Positions 34,478-47,521 of a DNA stretch of 64,000 nucleotides are shown here, piece after piece. The notes beneath the pieces are model-generated. The model had not been told where the DNA came from. It made no database searches and saw nothing but the letters and a program-made list of their open reading frames with translations. Made by a program: the position numbers and the translations under genes. The DNA comes from Whalleya microplaca (Eukaryota > Ascomycota > Sordariomycetes > Xylariales > Xylariaceae), in the NCBI GenBank assembly GCA_022497155.1, contig MU385730.1, positions 650,519-714,518 on the forward strand, written 5' to 3'. How positions within the stretch are numbered: the stretch's first letter is position 1; the number at the start of each line of letters is the position of its first letter.

Positions 34478-36619
34478 CATAACCTGCGTTTATTTCAACA
34501 ATACATGTAGGAATGCGACGACTCGACCATTTTCCAACACAGAGGCCTCCGCATTCAAGCTGTCGCGCCAGCTATTGGCTGGGCCACCTTCTTTGCTATC
34601 AGATTGTTGTGGCGATAGGTAGTCGTCGAGTCCAGTCACCACCAATTGGAGATGTGGTGGCCCCCATACTTTAATAATAAGGGAAACTGTACGACGTATG
34701 TATCATACGTCTTGACATATGCGCAAGCCACCTATGTAACGTCAGCTCATTACTTGGAATCGGTTTACACTTGGTTGGGACTACCGATGGATCACAGACT
34801 TCTCAAAATCATTCGTCGACACTACACATTCTGGCTACTTACATAGTGGAAAAGCGCCATCGAGGAGACAACTGTGCTTACGAAACAGGCGCTCTCGTCG
34901 GTCTCATGCGATCCCCGCGATCTAGTGCAGTCTTTCAATCTTTGTGGCTGTGAAAGTCAGCAAATATCCCGTATCATGCTCCCCCGCGTCACACTGCGTC
35001 AAAGTATCCCTCACGCTGACAGGTTCTGGTTCGGATTTGGTGAGCTATTTGGCGCACGCGCCCAAAATTGTGACTCGGTCGTGTTAACGGATAAGAAAGG
35101 CTACCTAATTTCATATATGACACCTCGTTGACATTGCCGCATGTGAAAACGCCCCTGCAAAAATAGCTGGAAGCCAACGAACTATCGCCCATCCGTGTTC
35201 TAGGGAGCTTAAACTCGAATCTTTCAGGTGCTACTAGACAAACAGCATAGTCATCGTAAGTAGTGCCCGAAGTCTGTATAGCTATATGTACAAGACGCAG
35301 CCCATCATACGATTGCTGGTAGTGTCAACGCTTGTATAGTTGCGGCTCTACTCTCAGCGCCATGGAGCTGCACATGGACCTAACGGTCTGCTGTGGTAAC
35401 TCAACCACGTAGGCACGCCTGCTAGGATATACCCAGTGCTGTAGAGGTAAACTAACGGCAGCCGTTACGAAGGAGTTAGCCACCAACGGGCCAGTACTAA
35501 TCTAAGAAGTCAGGGGGATTTCAGATCACCCGGGAGGCTCAGGAAGATCCATGGTCCATTACACGGAAGTTTGAAACCTCATCTACTCACACAAATGCCA
35601 ACATGACGCTGTTACATATAATACGTACATATGATTTCACCTGATGAGGCCGACGGAACTGTTACCAAGTAATCTGTATAGCTTTGGGAGAACGGCCCGT
35701 ACCAGCCTATTTACATGTCGTGGCACAGAAGAATCAAAATACCGACAGTGACGCTGTGTAACTTGGAGCACATAAGGCTAGGTAGGAGGTAGTTAATTAT
35801 GCTGACTGATAAGACCTTGCATCTGCTGAAATATCTCACGGTAACCAATCGGGTTGCACGGAGTGTATGGCAGTGGAATAAGCCAGGATAGAAGTCCACC
35901 TTACCATGCTGGTATTTCTTTCAAATCGTGCAGGTGCTAAGTAGGCACAGTTCGGCGAAACATTCTGCATGTATTCAGGTTCATCACGTCGTACAGGGAG
36001 TCCTGTAATGCAATGTACATCTGTCATTTACCAGTCCTGTCAGCTTCGAATGATCTGCATTCCATGGACTCGAGGGGGCCCGAGACGATCGTCTTGAATG
36101 TCGAAGACATGGGCATATACGCAGGGCGTTGACTACACGACCATCAACCAATAAGCCATAGGTATGCCGAATAAGCAAGTCGTCTTTCGTGCCGAGACTC
36201 GCTTTGCGATTGTTTTATAGTACGACGCGAAGATGTTGGCTCGGACCTGTTTTTACTCCGATAGGCCCCCGGAGGCGTTGGTAGAAGGATTTCCTTAGGA
36301 CGCCAGCGATGCCACATCAACGTATGCCTCATGAACGCAGGTGGCGGCGCAGGGGCCAAGATTCCCGTCGCAGCAAGAAAGGCTGCGAATCCCCAATAAG
36401 CAGCCATTGTGTTTATCGCATCATATCCAAGGTCAACGATTTGCTACTTGCGGCGACACGACGCGCCTGACTCAGCGAAATACGGCTGCTCTGGAGTGAT
36501 ATTGCTGTGTCGGTAGAGCATCGGTTCGTTGATATATTCGGCCAAAAGCATCCAGCAGTTGAAATCTATGGTTCTAGCTTACTGCAGCACCTCTTCAAAA
36601 GCTTGTTTTTTGTCGGACA
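34478..36619. other. Unmutated stretch between the retroelement and the regulator gene
   Basis: 2.1 kb of normal composition. No open frame with good coding character is found; an 87-codon minus-strand frame at 36144-36407 is discussed under rejected items. The last part is the promoter of the regulator gene. Confidence 0.5.
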
Positions 36620-38978
36620 ATGGCTACCTCGGAGGCTCCCACCGACTCGAATTGGCGTGCTCGTCGCCCAGCCAAAGCAAAACCTTGCATTCCCCAGCTA
36701 AACTGCGAACTGTGTCGGTATGCATTTGGCTGTCGGGTCCCCGCAATCTCTTGGAAGCTCTGACACTCTCATTATAGGGAGCGCAAGATCAAATGCGACA
36801 AGTCAAGCCCATGTTCCAACTGTACCAAGGCACATGTGCAATGCGTGCCTATCTACCGCCGACGGCTTCCACGTGGCCGCCACACTCATCGCCAGTCACC
36901 TGTCGCTATCAATGAAGAAGAAGAAGATGACGATGACTTGAGGCATCGCATACGAAGACTAGAAGCTCTGGTCACGAGTATGAGCAGCCCAGAAGATTCT
37001 CCGGCTCCCGCGGCATCCCTAGTTGCTGCTCTAAAATCCGGGCAGCCGACAGCAGGTTCTAGCCAGATTGCCGATATAGCTGCTAGTAAGCAAGCCGGGC
37101 AGCAGTTTTGGGCTCGCATCACCGAGGAGGTAACATTCATTAGCACCTATCTCGCGAACCGCTTCTACTGGAGCTAACCCTAGAAAGATAGATGGCCTTC
37201 GTGGCATTGTCGATAGCCCCTCCGACGACGAAGAGAGCACCAGGCCAATATCCAAATCCGCCGCAGACTCTGGCACGAGATTAATCGGCATCGGCTCCCT
37301 CCATGGCGACAGCCCCGGAGTTGCCCATGTCTGCCCGAGAGATACCCAGGTGGCCGCTCAATTGTGCCAGGTCTACCTACGCCAGGTAGACCCCATCGTA
37401 AAAATCTTACATCGGCCTTCACTAAAGAAGTTTATGTTAAGCGGCCAGCGCTACCTGGGACACGAGCCGGACGATATCTCTACTGCCTGTCTTCGCGATG
37501 CCGTCTGCTATTCTGCCGTCGCGAGCATGACGGAGGGCCAGTGCCAGGCCATGTTCAATGGGAACAAATCCGCGGCAATGACCAGGTACCGGGCAGCATC
37601 CGACACTTCACTCGAAGCAGCACAGCTGCTCACCACGAGCGACATCACCGTCCTACAGGCCTTCGTGCTGTACCTCATCGCCAGGCGAACCGAAGCATCC
37701 AGCCGGGCGATCTGGACTCTGGTCGCCGTGGCTGTCAGGATATCAAAGGCTCTCTCGCTGCACCTGGGAAAGGAGGAGACCTTTTTCAGCCAGCAGATTA
37801 GACAACGCTTGTGGTACACGATCTGCGTTCTGGACCTCCAAGCCTCATTCGAACAGGGGTCCGAGCCTCTGATCGAGCTTGACCCGAAATCCTCCGCTCT
37901 CCCCAAAAACATCAACGATTCCGAGTTCGACGTCGACTCGACCGACGAAGTCCAGGACAGAGACGGCCTGACGGATATGACATTCGCCCTGGTCACATAC
38001 AGCGCACAGCTAAGCGGACGGCTTCTCAACTTCTACGGGAAAGAAGCCGATACTCTCGACTGGGAGGATCGCGAGAAGCACGTCTCGCGATTTGAGCAGA
38101 ACGCGCTCAATCTCCTGAAGTTTTGCGACCCGGAATCGAGTCCTTACGCGTGGTTCGCCTTCCACGGCACGCAGTCTCTCGTGGCGACTATGCGCCTCTC
38201 GGCCTTGAGACCGCTGCACCGCGTCGGCGGGAGGCCAACTCCCCGAAATCACCTTCCCGCAGACTTGCTAGACGTTGCCTTGAAGGTCCTGGACAAGGTG
38301 CACCTGATCAGGACCGATCCTAGAGGAGAAGGGTTTAGATGGTACGTGGTCATCCAGTGGCACGCGCTGGCGATCGCAATAACCGAATGTTACGTCTGCG
38401 CCGATGTTGGAATCCTCCGGATGGCCTGGCCAGTGGTCGAGGCCGCCTTTGAATACCACATGACCGTCACCGAGACCTACCGCCAGGGGATATTCAGAAA
38501 ACCCCTAGAAAGGCTCATGGTACAGGCTAGGAAGAGGGTTGGCCCGCTTCTGCGCGGACAGAACCACCAGCCGCAACCGCCATCGCAGTCCAACCTTGAG
38601 TTGTCGTGGGGTTCGGTTGGTGGTGAGCAATCCGGCTGTCCCTCAAACACGAGATCATCGTCGAGCATCGCGGCGACCGAGCTAGACTCTCCCAATCAAA
38701 CCTGTCTGCCCACGAACCAGCTACAGCCGCATATGCCCCTAACCCCACTCGACTTGAATTGTGGCGGCGCTAGTCCTTGCTTCGCCTTTGACAATCCCAT
38801 CGCCGGCCCCTCAGCCATACCGTCGTGGTTTGCGCCGCATATGCCGTTTAATCCCAACTCGGAAACGAGCAATACAATGGACGTGAGTAGTAACAACACC
38901 GGGGACGCGGCATGGAGGACATGGGAGGAGTTCGTGTCTGGACTATCATTCGACGAATTTCCCCATATGGCTGCGTAG
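36620..38978 (+). CDS. Zn2Cys6 transcription factor, likely cluster activator
   Basis: Binuclear zinc-cluster regulator, 746 residues. Three exons: 36620-36717, 36778-37129 and 37188-38978. The first intron (60 nt) cuts the zinc cluster between its second and third Cys, so the domain appears only after splicing: Cys29, 32, 39, 45, 48 and 55 in the exact CX2CX6CX5CX2CX6C spacing, with RERKIKCDK between. A basic stretch ([10 protein letters not shown]) and an acidic run EEEEDDDD follow, then RRLEALV, which may form a short dimerisation coil. The middle region (about 230-520; [31 protein letters not shown]) is the fungal-specific transcription-factor domain. The C-terminus is Ser/Pro/Asn-rich, as activation domains often are. 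It is convergent with the PKS gene and the same type as nscR/adaR regulators of related clusters; its targets are an inference. Confidence 0.9.
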
Positions 38979-39331
38979 ACTGGGTCTCACTGGAGTACAT
39001 CGTCTTTAGGGTTAGCTCACTACGGGTTGAGGCGTAGTTTTTGCAGTCAGTAGGTACCTCGTTTTAAGCGTTCATGTAGATAAGGTACGGTGCTTTGGAC
39101 GAGTGTTGAAATACTGATTTGAGGAGAGAAAGGATATTTCTTAACCTGAAGGTTGGCATCGTGGCCATTGATTGTCTAATCTCATCAACTTCAGTCAAAT
39201 TATGATTTCGGAAAGATAATTGTGTATTGCTAGACGAAAGACAGCCAAGACCTGCTCTTCTCAATATATATGTCACACATTATCAACGAAAGTAGCCCTC
39301 TCTACGGAGTGCATGTGCGTGTACTCTACGA
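38979..39331. other. Convergent 3' region, regulator and PKS
   Basis: 353 bp between two stop codons. It must contain both 3' ends; nothing else is seen. Confidence 0.5.
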
Positions 39332-42300
39332 TCAACAATACTGTTCCAGCCACGCCTTCAATTCGCCGATAGTAGGGCACTCGAGGAAGAGCGAACTCTT
39401 TATTTCGATCGACAACTCGTGACGAAATTTCTCGGCAAGCACCAGTGACATGAGAGAATCAACTCCCAATTCAACGAATGTTGACTCATCTCTGAAGTCC
39501 GACCTTTCTAACCCTGTCTCGGTCGCGATCAGGTCGAGGCAATCTTCTACAGCACTCGACTCCGATGTCGCTATGTTCGCACCTGTCCTTTTCGGAGCCG
39601 GTTCCGGTACCTTAGCCAATGGTCCAGGCGCATGCTTGGAAGATTCCGGCGGAGTGATGGCGGCCGAAGCCGGGGCTGTTTGCGCAGGGGCGGGCGCGGG
39701 GGCGGGCGCCGCAGGGGCATCAGCCACAGCCAGAGCTGCCCGGGGAGGAGTCGCGCGGACATAAGCATCCCCGCCCTCGTTATCCTTTGGCGCCGAGAAG
39801 AAGTGGTCCATCATGATCCTCGGCACGCGTCGGAACTTGAGCTGTCGCACCATGCCGACGATCACGCCGTCCTGTAAGATGTACACGTCGCCGGCATACA
39901 TGCCAGTTTCCGCGGTTGGCGCCATGCGCACGTAAGACCGATAATGGGCGCCACCCTCCAATGGGCGGGCCAGCCGGAAGCTCTCGCAGCCCGGCGTGAC
40001 GTAGAAGAAATCCCTCGTGTTAGATGCGTCGCTTCCGTTCATGACGAGTCCTCCGATGTGAGTGGCGGCGTCAATCCAGAATGGGGGCGTGTGCCAGGTA
40101 CCGTGCACATTGCGTGATAGCGTTACGTCAGCGACGGCTTCGTACTCGTGCAATACGACGCTGGTCATGCCGCGGTACTCCTCCGCGTAGTCGACGACGT
40201 TGCGGAAGAGCTCGTAGGCCATATTTCGCGACAGCCGGTTGGCGGCGCCGGTTGCGGCCATAGACTCCAGCGTCGAGATCCTGGATAGTACTAGATGTGC
40301 TACCCGCTCCCACTCCCTTCGCCACTGCGACGCGTCTTCAAAGAAGACGGTGCCAGAGGCAAAATGCTCGGCCGCACGCTTCCGTGTACTGCTGGATACG
40401 GTGTACCAGGCGAGGGACATGCTCTTGGTCGTGAGGTCTAGGCTGGCTTCAAGCGCCAAGAGCTGCTGCGTGTTGTTGGCTTTGGGCTTCCTTGCTACCT
40501 GGGCATGTAGCACTTCGAAATCGGCTAGGTTTATATGGACCTCCTTTGCCTCTGGGTCAACGCGCTTATAAAGATACTCGCCCACGGTAAATGACATGTC
40601 GGACCAGATGGACTGGAGAAGGGGTGTCAGTTTTCACTGAAGAGCACCATCATTAGTATTTGGGAACTCACAGAGGTAGCCACCCCGTTGTTGTTCATCA
40701 TATGGCCCTGGAGTGCAGTGAGGAAGTCGGCGTGCATCATGTCGGATATGATCTGCAGCTTTCCGGTCGTCCCCCGGACCTCTTCCATGGTGACCTGATG
40801 TACTAGCGAGGTCTTGAGGGGGGACGGAGCGCTGATAGACGGCCCGCCGAGGATGCTTCTGGTCTTCACATGGGCCTTATCGAGTGTCCAAGTTCCCACA
40901 TACGGGATCCAGTAGTTCTTCTCGTTCCAGCTGTACTTCTTCAGCGGCAGCAGGCGGTGGGCCCTCTCGTGTGGCCGGAAGTACTCCCTACACAGTCTCG
41001 AGTCAGCCTAATAATCTCAGGGAGCCTTCAGCCCTGCATTTCTTGTCTTAGGACGCTCAATGCTAGAATGAGCCGGGCAGACGGTGTACGACTCTGACGA
41101 CGAGCATAGGATAGGGGTATACGTACTGCCAGCAAATTGGAATGCCTGTAATATGCAGCGCGGCCAAGCTTTTAGCAATGGTCGCGATGTTGTCTTCGTT
41201 GCGTCGAAAAGAGGAGACAACTCCGGCCTCCGGAATGAGGCTTCGAACGAACCCACCGCAAATCGGATGAGGGCCGATGTCTATCCAGACCGTCTTCTCG
41301 CTCACTACGCCGAGGTCCCGAGCGGCGACAACAGCGTCGACGAACCTGACCGGTTCGCGTGATGCGCGGCGTAGGTAGTTGGCATTGATGGTTTTGTCGT
41401 CGAATATGCAGGAGCCCAGAAGGGGAGATATGACGGGAACATTGGGAGCCTTGAACGAAATGTGGCTGGCCAAACGCTCGAAAGATTCCAGAACTGGCTC
41501 GACCTGCGACGTATGGAAAGCACACGGCAGGCTAAGCCGGACACACTTGACGGCTGCGGCCTCCAGGGCTTGGCGGATGCGGTCGATGTGCTCTCGAGCG
41601 CCACCCACGACAGTGTCTTCGGGGCCGTTAAAGCACGACACTTCATATTCGGCAACGTCCCCGACGATCTTTCTGATCTCGTCGGCGCCGGCGCGCACTG
41701 ACAACATGCCATGGCTGCCCTCTTCGCATGATGTAGAGAGATGCTCGGCACGCTTCCCGACAAGGAAGAGACAGTCGCTCGCCGATATGACGCCAGCCGC
41801 CACCAAGGCAGCGTATTCGCCCAGGCTATGGCCGATGACGGCGTCGGGCTGGATGCCTAGCACGGTCCAGAACTGCGATAGCGCTATCTCGACGACGACG
41901 ACGCTGAGCTGTGACACAACCGGCGAGCAACTGCCCTCATCGATGCTGCCGTCGATGACGGGTAGCACCGACTGAAATCCTAGGCGCTTGACGATATGGT
42001 CCAGCTGTAGGACCTGGGAGTGGAAATAAGGGAAGTCTTCGAATAGCTCGCGGCCGATTCCCCTGTAGAAAGCGCCCTGTCCGGTGAAGGCAAAGACGAC
42101 GGAAGGAGGCTCCAGGGGTACGGGCCGCACCTCGGCACCCCCGTCGAGAGAAGACTGCAGGAACTTGCGGAGCTGTCCGAGGCTGGACACGGCCGTCGCA
42201 GTCCGCAACGAGTGCTGCATGCGGCGGTTGGTAGTGGTATAGGAAAGGTCGCCCAGGTCTGTATCGGGGTGTTCGTCCAAGTACGCAAGCAAATTCTGCA

Positions 42301-45275
42301 TGTTCGCCTTGAGGGAGTCCCTGCTTTTGGCCGACACTGCCACGATATGTGTGGATCGCTGGTCTACGCCGGTCCTCTGCCTTTCCGGGGCGTCTTCCAG
42401 CAGCACCGTGGTGTTGCCACCATGAGCACCGAAGCTATTCACAACGGCGTGACGAGTCTTCCCGGGAGTCTTGGGCCAAGGGGTCTTCGATAGAGCGAGG
42501 CCGACGTTGCGTTTTTCCAAGTCCTGGGGCAGGGTAGGATTAAGCTCAGTTTTGATACCAATGTGCGGCGGAATCTCGTTCTTCTGGTAAATCAGGAGCA
42601 TCTTTATAAGTGAGGCAATCCCTGCTGCTGCCTCGCCGTGGCCAATATTGCACTTTACGGCCCCAAGATGAAGTCGTTGGTCCGGACGGCGCCGGGGAGA
42701 AAGCGGGGCGAAGATATCTGACACTGATTCAGACTCCACTGCATCACCTGCTTGTGTGCCGGTGCCGTGAAGCTCGATGTAGCTGACGTCCACTATCACA
42801 TCAGAAGTCAGTGTCTGCTCTTCGCTCATCCTGTCTCGTGACCAACAGTTCTCAGACGGAGGGATCATATGTGCTGAAGATACTCTAATGGATGGATTTT
42901 CCACTCGAAGATTCTGTAAAAAGGCACTCTGAAATGACTCAATTTGGTACTTACAAGGGTTAATGCCTGCCCTGTGCATGACCTGGGCGTAGTTTTCCTT
43001 CTGACTGGAGCATTAGCCCAAAGAACTCGAACAGTCTGGGGGCGATGTTTTGCTTACCTGCGCACCCGCATGTGGATAGGTAATGGAAATGGCCTCCGCA
43101 GAATGATTCGTGGCGGCAGCAAGAATGACGGCAAGAATATTGTCATTGTCGGCTTCCGCGTCCTCGAGTCTCTTTAACACCACGGACCCGACACCATCAG
43201 CACGGCAGTATCCATCCGCGTCTTTATCCCAGACTTTGCACTGGCCGGTCTTGGACAGAAAATGACCGTTGCCAAGACCGGCATAATTATCTGGGTCGGT
43301 GATGATATTCAGGCCACCCGCAATCACGGTATCTGCGTCGCCGCTCCATAACGACGAACATGCCGCATTAACGGCTGCTAACCCGCTAGAACAGGCCGTG
43401 TCGATGTTAAAGCTAGGCCCGCCAAACTTAAAAAAATAGTTAACACGGCCATTCGCAAAAGCGCGCTCGCCTCCTGGAACAGCGTATGTGCCGATATTTT
43501 GGGAGGCATTCAGCTCACGCCAATCGTCACTTGCCTGTCCGTAGTATGTACCGATACGCTTGAGATTTGTAGAAGGGGTGCGGTTAGGCACATATCCTGC
43601 CATCTCCAGGGCTTCGTATGCCGTCACCAAAGCAAGTCGATGCATCGGGTCGGTTTGCTCGGCCTATAATGACTAGTTTTAGTACACACCCTTTCGCACG
43701 TTGTCAAGCAAGATAAGTACCTCTCGAGGAGACATATTGAAGAATCCAGAATCGAAAAACCCCGGCCTGTCGATAAAGTTACCATACGGGACCTGTGTAG
43801 CATTTTCCGTCTTTCCAGTAGGGTCGTAATGGGTGCTAAGGTCGAACCGATCCTCGGGGACTGTGGTGTGCACATCACGCCCTTGTTCCATGAGCTGCCA
43901 GTACAGCTCGGTGTCGTTAGCGCCACCCGGGATACGGCAAGCCATGCCAACCACAGCAAGCTTAGACTCTCGCGGAGATCGAGGAATGCGAGGACCAAAG
44001 TCCTTATACACCCATTCTATTAAGTCCTCCCGAGACACCTTTAGATTTGGAAAGTCTTCCTGGATGCCGGCGATGATCCCCTGGGATATGAGCGTAGTGC
44101 GGAAAATTCCGATTTCGCAATCGGGGGCTTCCGAGTTTTCAATGCTGCTCAAGATCCCGTGAGTTACATTGTCGAGGTAGATGGTGCCCGTCAAGAGTTC
44201 TGTCGCGATCTCTAAGAACAAATCACCTGCAGTCTCAGCAGAAAAGTGCCTTCCGGTTTGGGACGATAGAAGAGGGAGCTGAACCCTGCGAGATGCGCTA
44301 ACCTTGGAAGGGGAGCCATTTACTACGAAAGCGATGTCTTGCTGGCTATAGAGATGAGAAGCGTGACACAAGCCATCGTAGACCGGTAATGGAAGAGACT
44401 TGGAGTAGCGAAGAGACTGTGAACGCTGGAAAGCATCCTTGATACGTGACGGTGGCCCACTGACACTAACAGATGCCTTATCCGCTGCACTTATAAAGAC
44501 TTTTGTGAGGTCCGGGTTCCCCTTATCAAATACCGTCAGAAAGCAGTCGCTGGGTTGAGGTTAAGTCGGACTCACTGTACTGGTATTGTACTCGTCGATC
44601 TCTTTTTGGACTTCTTCCTGTGTCTTCTCAGTCACGACGTAAGCCCAACTCTGAAGACCCCCATCAGGATTCTGGGACTCGAGCTTTCGCGAGACCTCGT
44701 TGACATACACCCCAAGGCGGAAGGCGACTCTAACCGCCTCGGCTCCCGTCCTGGTCAGGTCTTCAAGAGTTGTAGACAGAGAAGCAGCTGCACCAGCCAT
44801 CAAACCGATACTGAGTCCAGCAAGGGTGCCCTGACAGTCTATAAGATCATACGCCAGGTCCTGGCCTTCGAAGTGCCTATGCGTATGAAAATCAGCAGGC
44901 TACAAGATATTAAGAACTCGAAAATAGGTACCCAATGATCATGCCTATCTGAAGAACGCATAGGAACGCGCTTTCCATGGCGGCGCCCAGAGCACCCTTG
45001 CGGAAATCGGCATGATCCGCGAGACTCAAGACCGTCTCAAAGTTAGGGATTAGGTCCTGCAGCTGCCGAGGGAGCTTGGTAGCTTCTTCTTTCAACGTCA
45101 CAGTGCACTCTTCAATGAACGTCGAAAGCGTCCTGAAACGCCTATCCTTAGCATGTCGGTGGAGTCGCTGGAAGAGGTCTCTGAGGTCATCATTTGGGAA
45201 CTCGTTACTAAAGAAAACCAGTTTCTTCTTGTAGAGCGTGCTGGAGTCCGAGGACCTGGATAGTGGATTGCTCAT
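39332..45275 (-). CDS. Non-reducing polyketide synthase, SAT-KS-MAT-PT-ACP, no thioesterase
   Basis: Iterative type I PKS making an aromatic polyketide from malonyl units. Eight exons: 45275-44932, 44876-44576, 44521-43721, 43663-43058, 43000-42955, 42792-41127, 40987-40672, 40612-39332; 1786 residues. Active sites: KS Cys573 (DTACSS), His708 (ELHGTGTQ), His751 ([11 protein letters not shown]); MAT Ser1022 (GHSLGEY); PT His1350 and Asp1541 (PFWIDAATH); ACP Ser1746 (GVDSLMSL), after an Ala/Pro-rich linker. The chain ends 40 residues past the ACP Ser, so TE, Claisen cyclase and methyltransferase domains are absent. The SAT has Ser137 (GLSIG) where a Cys nucleophile is usual. The acceptor of the 46-nt exon could also be three bases later. 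Domain order, length and the adjacent beta-lactamase-type hydrolase place it with TE-less NR-PKSs (asperthecin, TAN-1612, neosartoricin, anthraquinone types). Chain length and product are not readable here. Confidence 0.95.
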
Positions 45276-45485
45276 GGTGACTGCTGAAAATCTATATCGC
45301 GTTGAATACTGGGCAGCTTACGGGTTGTCCAGTAGAACACGATGTCGTTCAGCATTGTAGGTGCTACGAACATAGGCGTAGCATTTTAGCGAAGCCGCTT
45401 TATATCCAACGAGGCTTCAATGTATGCACTTGACATTGTCGGCCCAGACTAGAATTTAGGACATCGGGCCGTCTAAGAATTGCCG

Positions 45486-45502
45486 CGGGTTTAACAAACC
45501 CG
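45486..45502. promoter_or_regulatory. Perfect inverted repeat CGGGTTT-AAC-AAACCCG
   Basis: Perfect 7-bp arms around a 3-bp spacer, beginning CGG and ending CCG, about 210 bp upstream of the PKS start. Possible zinc-cluster regulator site; binding is not shown. Confidence 0.5.
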
Positions 45503-45867
45503 GTCGAGGAGGTGACCACCAAACAACTTCATCTCGTTGGTGAAGCGCGGAGAGAGCTACCATGCGGCGCCGGTGTATCTGGTATTGGGGGCATAAGCTA
45601 AACAGTTCGCCCATTGTGGCTTCATTTCGTGCTTTAAGAACAGACATATAGTGTTCGTACGGTGTTAAAAGCCGTCACCGGTCTCGACTCAATGGGAATT
45701 CATGCAATATACTGAAAAAGGGTTTATATGAATTTAGTGTTGTCCTGAAGCCGAACCGGCGAATACAAAAGCCGAAAGGTCGTTATGCAGCTCTCGGTGG
45801 TCATACAGGATTTATAACAAGGCTGAACTTATCAGCCAAGGTCTTTTTATTAGCAGCCAATGATATC

Positions 45868-45890
45868 TTCGGAGACATTAATACTCCGAA
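45868..45890. promoter_or_regulatory. Inverted repeat TTCGGAG-N9-CTCCGAA
   Basis: Perfect 7-bp arms with a 9-bp spacer. It presents CGG and CCG triplets in everted-free, inward order, as in many Zn2Cys6 dimer sites. It lies roughly midway between the PKS and hydrolase start codons. Confidence 0.5.
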
Positions 45891-46377
45891 TGCTGAATAA
45901 ATCCTTCAGCCTAAACGCCCCCTAATAGTGGATCTTGGAACGAAGCGGCGCTTACTCGGGCAATCGAGTCTATTAATGGTTACAATATGTGTCGCATCCA
46001 AGCCAAAAGGAGGGTAATAATAGTGAGAATATCTAGGGATAGCGTAATAGTCACGATTATCATATATTCTAAGTTAAGGAATAATAGTTGTATAATCACA
46101 CTCCACAACATCAGGGACTATTTGTTGGACTTCGAATGGACTTCCGATGCCCCAATTATCTAATAATATGCGAGATATTTTAAGGTATGTAACTTCGTAT
46201 CCAGCTGTTTACAACGCTGACGAGTGAAAACGCTACTACCTATTGTAGGGTTTTACCAAAGGAAAATAAAAGGTAAATATATTATTACCATGGCCGATAA
46301 AAACTCCGATTTAGTCGCATATTTAGTCAATAGACACCGCATTATTACACAGTCGAGTTGCTCAGGATGCTAATGCA

Positions 46378-47521
46378 ATGGCACTTAGAATACCATTTGA
46401 CGAGAGCTTTTGGAAAGATTACCTTTCCGGTCAAGAGGCCAAGCTGCCCATACTCCCGGAAATCGACAATGTCACAGATCGAGTCATTAGGATACTAGGG
46501 GATAACCCTGGTTCGATGCAACTTCAGGGAACAAACACCTATATCATTGGCACTGGTCGCTCAAGGATCCTCATAGACACTGCGCAGGTAGGTAGCTTGT
46601 TCGTTGCTAAGGCTGCTTGAATGAATATGTCTAAGACTTTTTATAGGGGATGCCTGCTTGGATTAATAGAATAGGGAAGGTCCTCGACAAACGCAATCTC
46701 GAGTTAACATATATTCTTGTGACACATTGGCATGGAGATCATACAGGTAAATACCCGTCCTCTGTTTGACTTTGCTGGCTCGTTGTCCTATGTTATGGCG
46801 TGGGATTTCTCTCTTTAAACAGTTTACCCGTTGTTATTACAAGTCGTTGAGTGACTAAGGCTAAAGCATTCGACTAGGAGGGATTCCCGACCTCATATCT
46901 TATAATCAGAGATATGCGTCACGAGTCTACAAAGCCCAGCCAGACCCCGGACAGAAACCCATCATTGATGGCCAGACGTTTCATGTCGAGGGTGCGACAG
47001 TGCGTGCCGTTTTCACACCAGGCCATGCCGTCGATCACATGTCTTTTGTGTTAGAGGAGGAGCAGGCCATGTTGACAGGCGACAACGTGCTTGGGCACGG
47101 CTTTTCAGTGGTGCAGGACCTAGGTGCGTACATGAGGAGTTTGGACCGCATGGTTGCAGAGGAGTGTAGGACTGGCTACCCAGCACACGGCGCCAAAATA
47201 CTAGATCTTCCCCTGAAGATGCGTGAATACATTCGACATAAAGAGTTCCGAATCCAGCAAGTTTATACGGCCCTCCTACGTAGCTCAAGGGAAAGACACG
47301 GCAACGAAACCGGTACCGGGTTGACGATCTATGAGATCGTGCACGCTATCTATGGTACTGTACCTGCTGATCTGGCGGAGAAGGCCATGGAGCCACTCTT
47401 GACACAGGTCCTGTGGAAGTTGGCTGAAGATAAGAAGGTCGGGTTTCAAATGGCGAACCGGAAGAAACGATGGTTTGCCACGAGTCATAAGGCTGGAGAT
47501 GAAGTATTAGCCGTTACCTAA
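46378..47521 (+). CDS. Metallo-beta-lactamase-type thioesterase
   Basis: Zn-dependent hydrolase that releases, or completes Claisen-type closure of, the ACP-bound polyketide when the PKS has no TE domain. Three exons, 46378-46587, 46647-46746 and 46878-47521, give 317 residues. The N-terminus ([12 protein letters not shown]) is the family signature. The metal site is THWHGDH (His97, His99, Asp101, His102), split from the next Gly by the second intron. Further ligands are in [12 protein letters not shown] and [10 protein letters not shown], and YPAHG supplies the last His. The C-terminal winged-helix-like part ([19 protein letters not shown]) is also typical of the LACTB2-like group. It is divergent from the PKS and shares its promoter, matching nscB/adaB/aptB partners of TE-less NR-PKSs. 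All ligands are present, so it should be active. Confidence 0.93.

Larger units (their letters stand above)
45276..46377. promoter_or_regulatory. Divergent promoter of PKS and beta-lactamase-type hydrolase
   Basis: 1.1 kb between two start codons that face away from each other, so both enzymes of the core step can be controlled together. It contains at least two good inverted repeats with CGG/CCG ends, listed separately, the type bound by Zn2Cys6 dimers. No gene is supported. Confidence 0.65.

Noticed and set aside
36144..36407. 87-codon minus-strand frame starting MAAYWGFAAFLAATG
   Set aside because: The start looks signal-like, but the rest is not conserved in any family I know and it overlaps the likely regulator promoter. 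Could be real, but unsupported.
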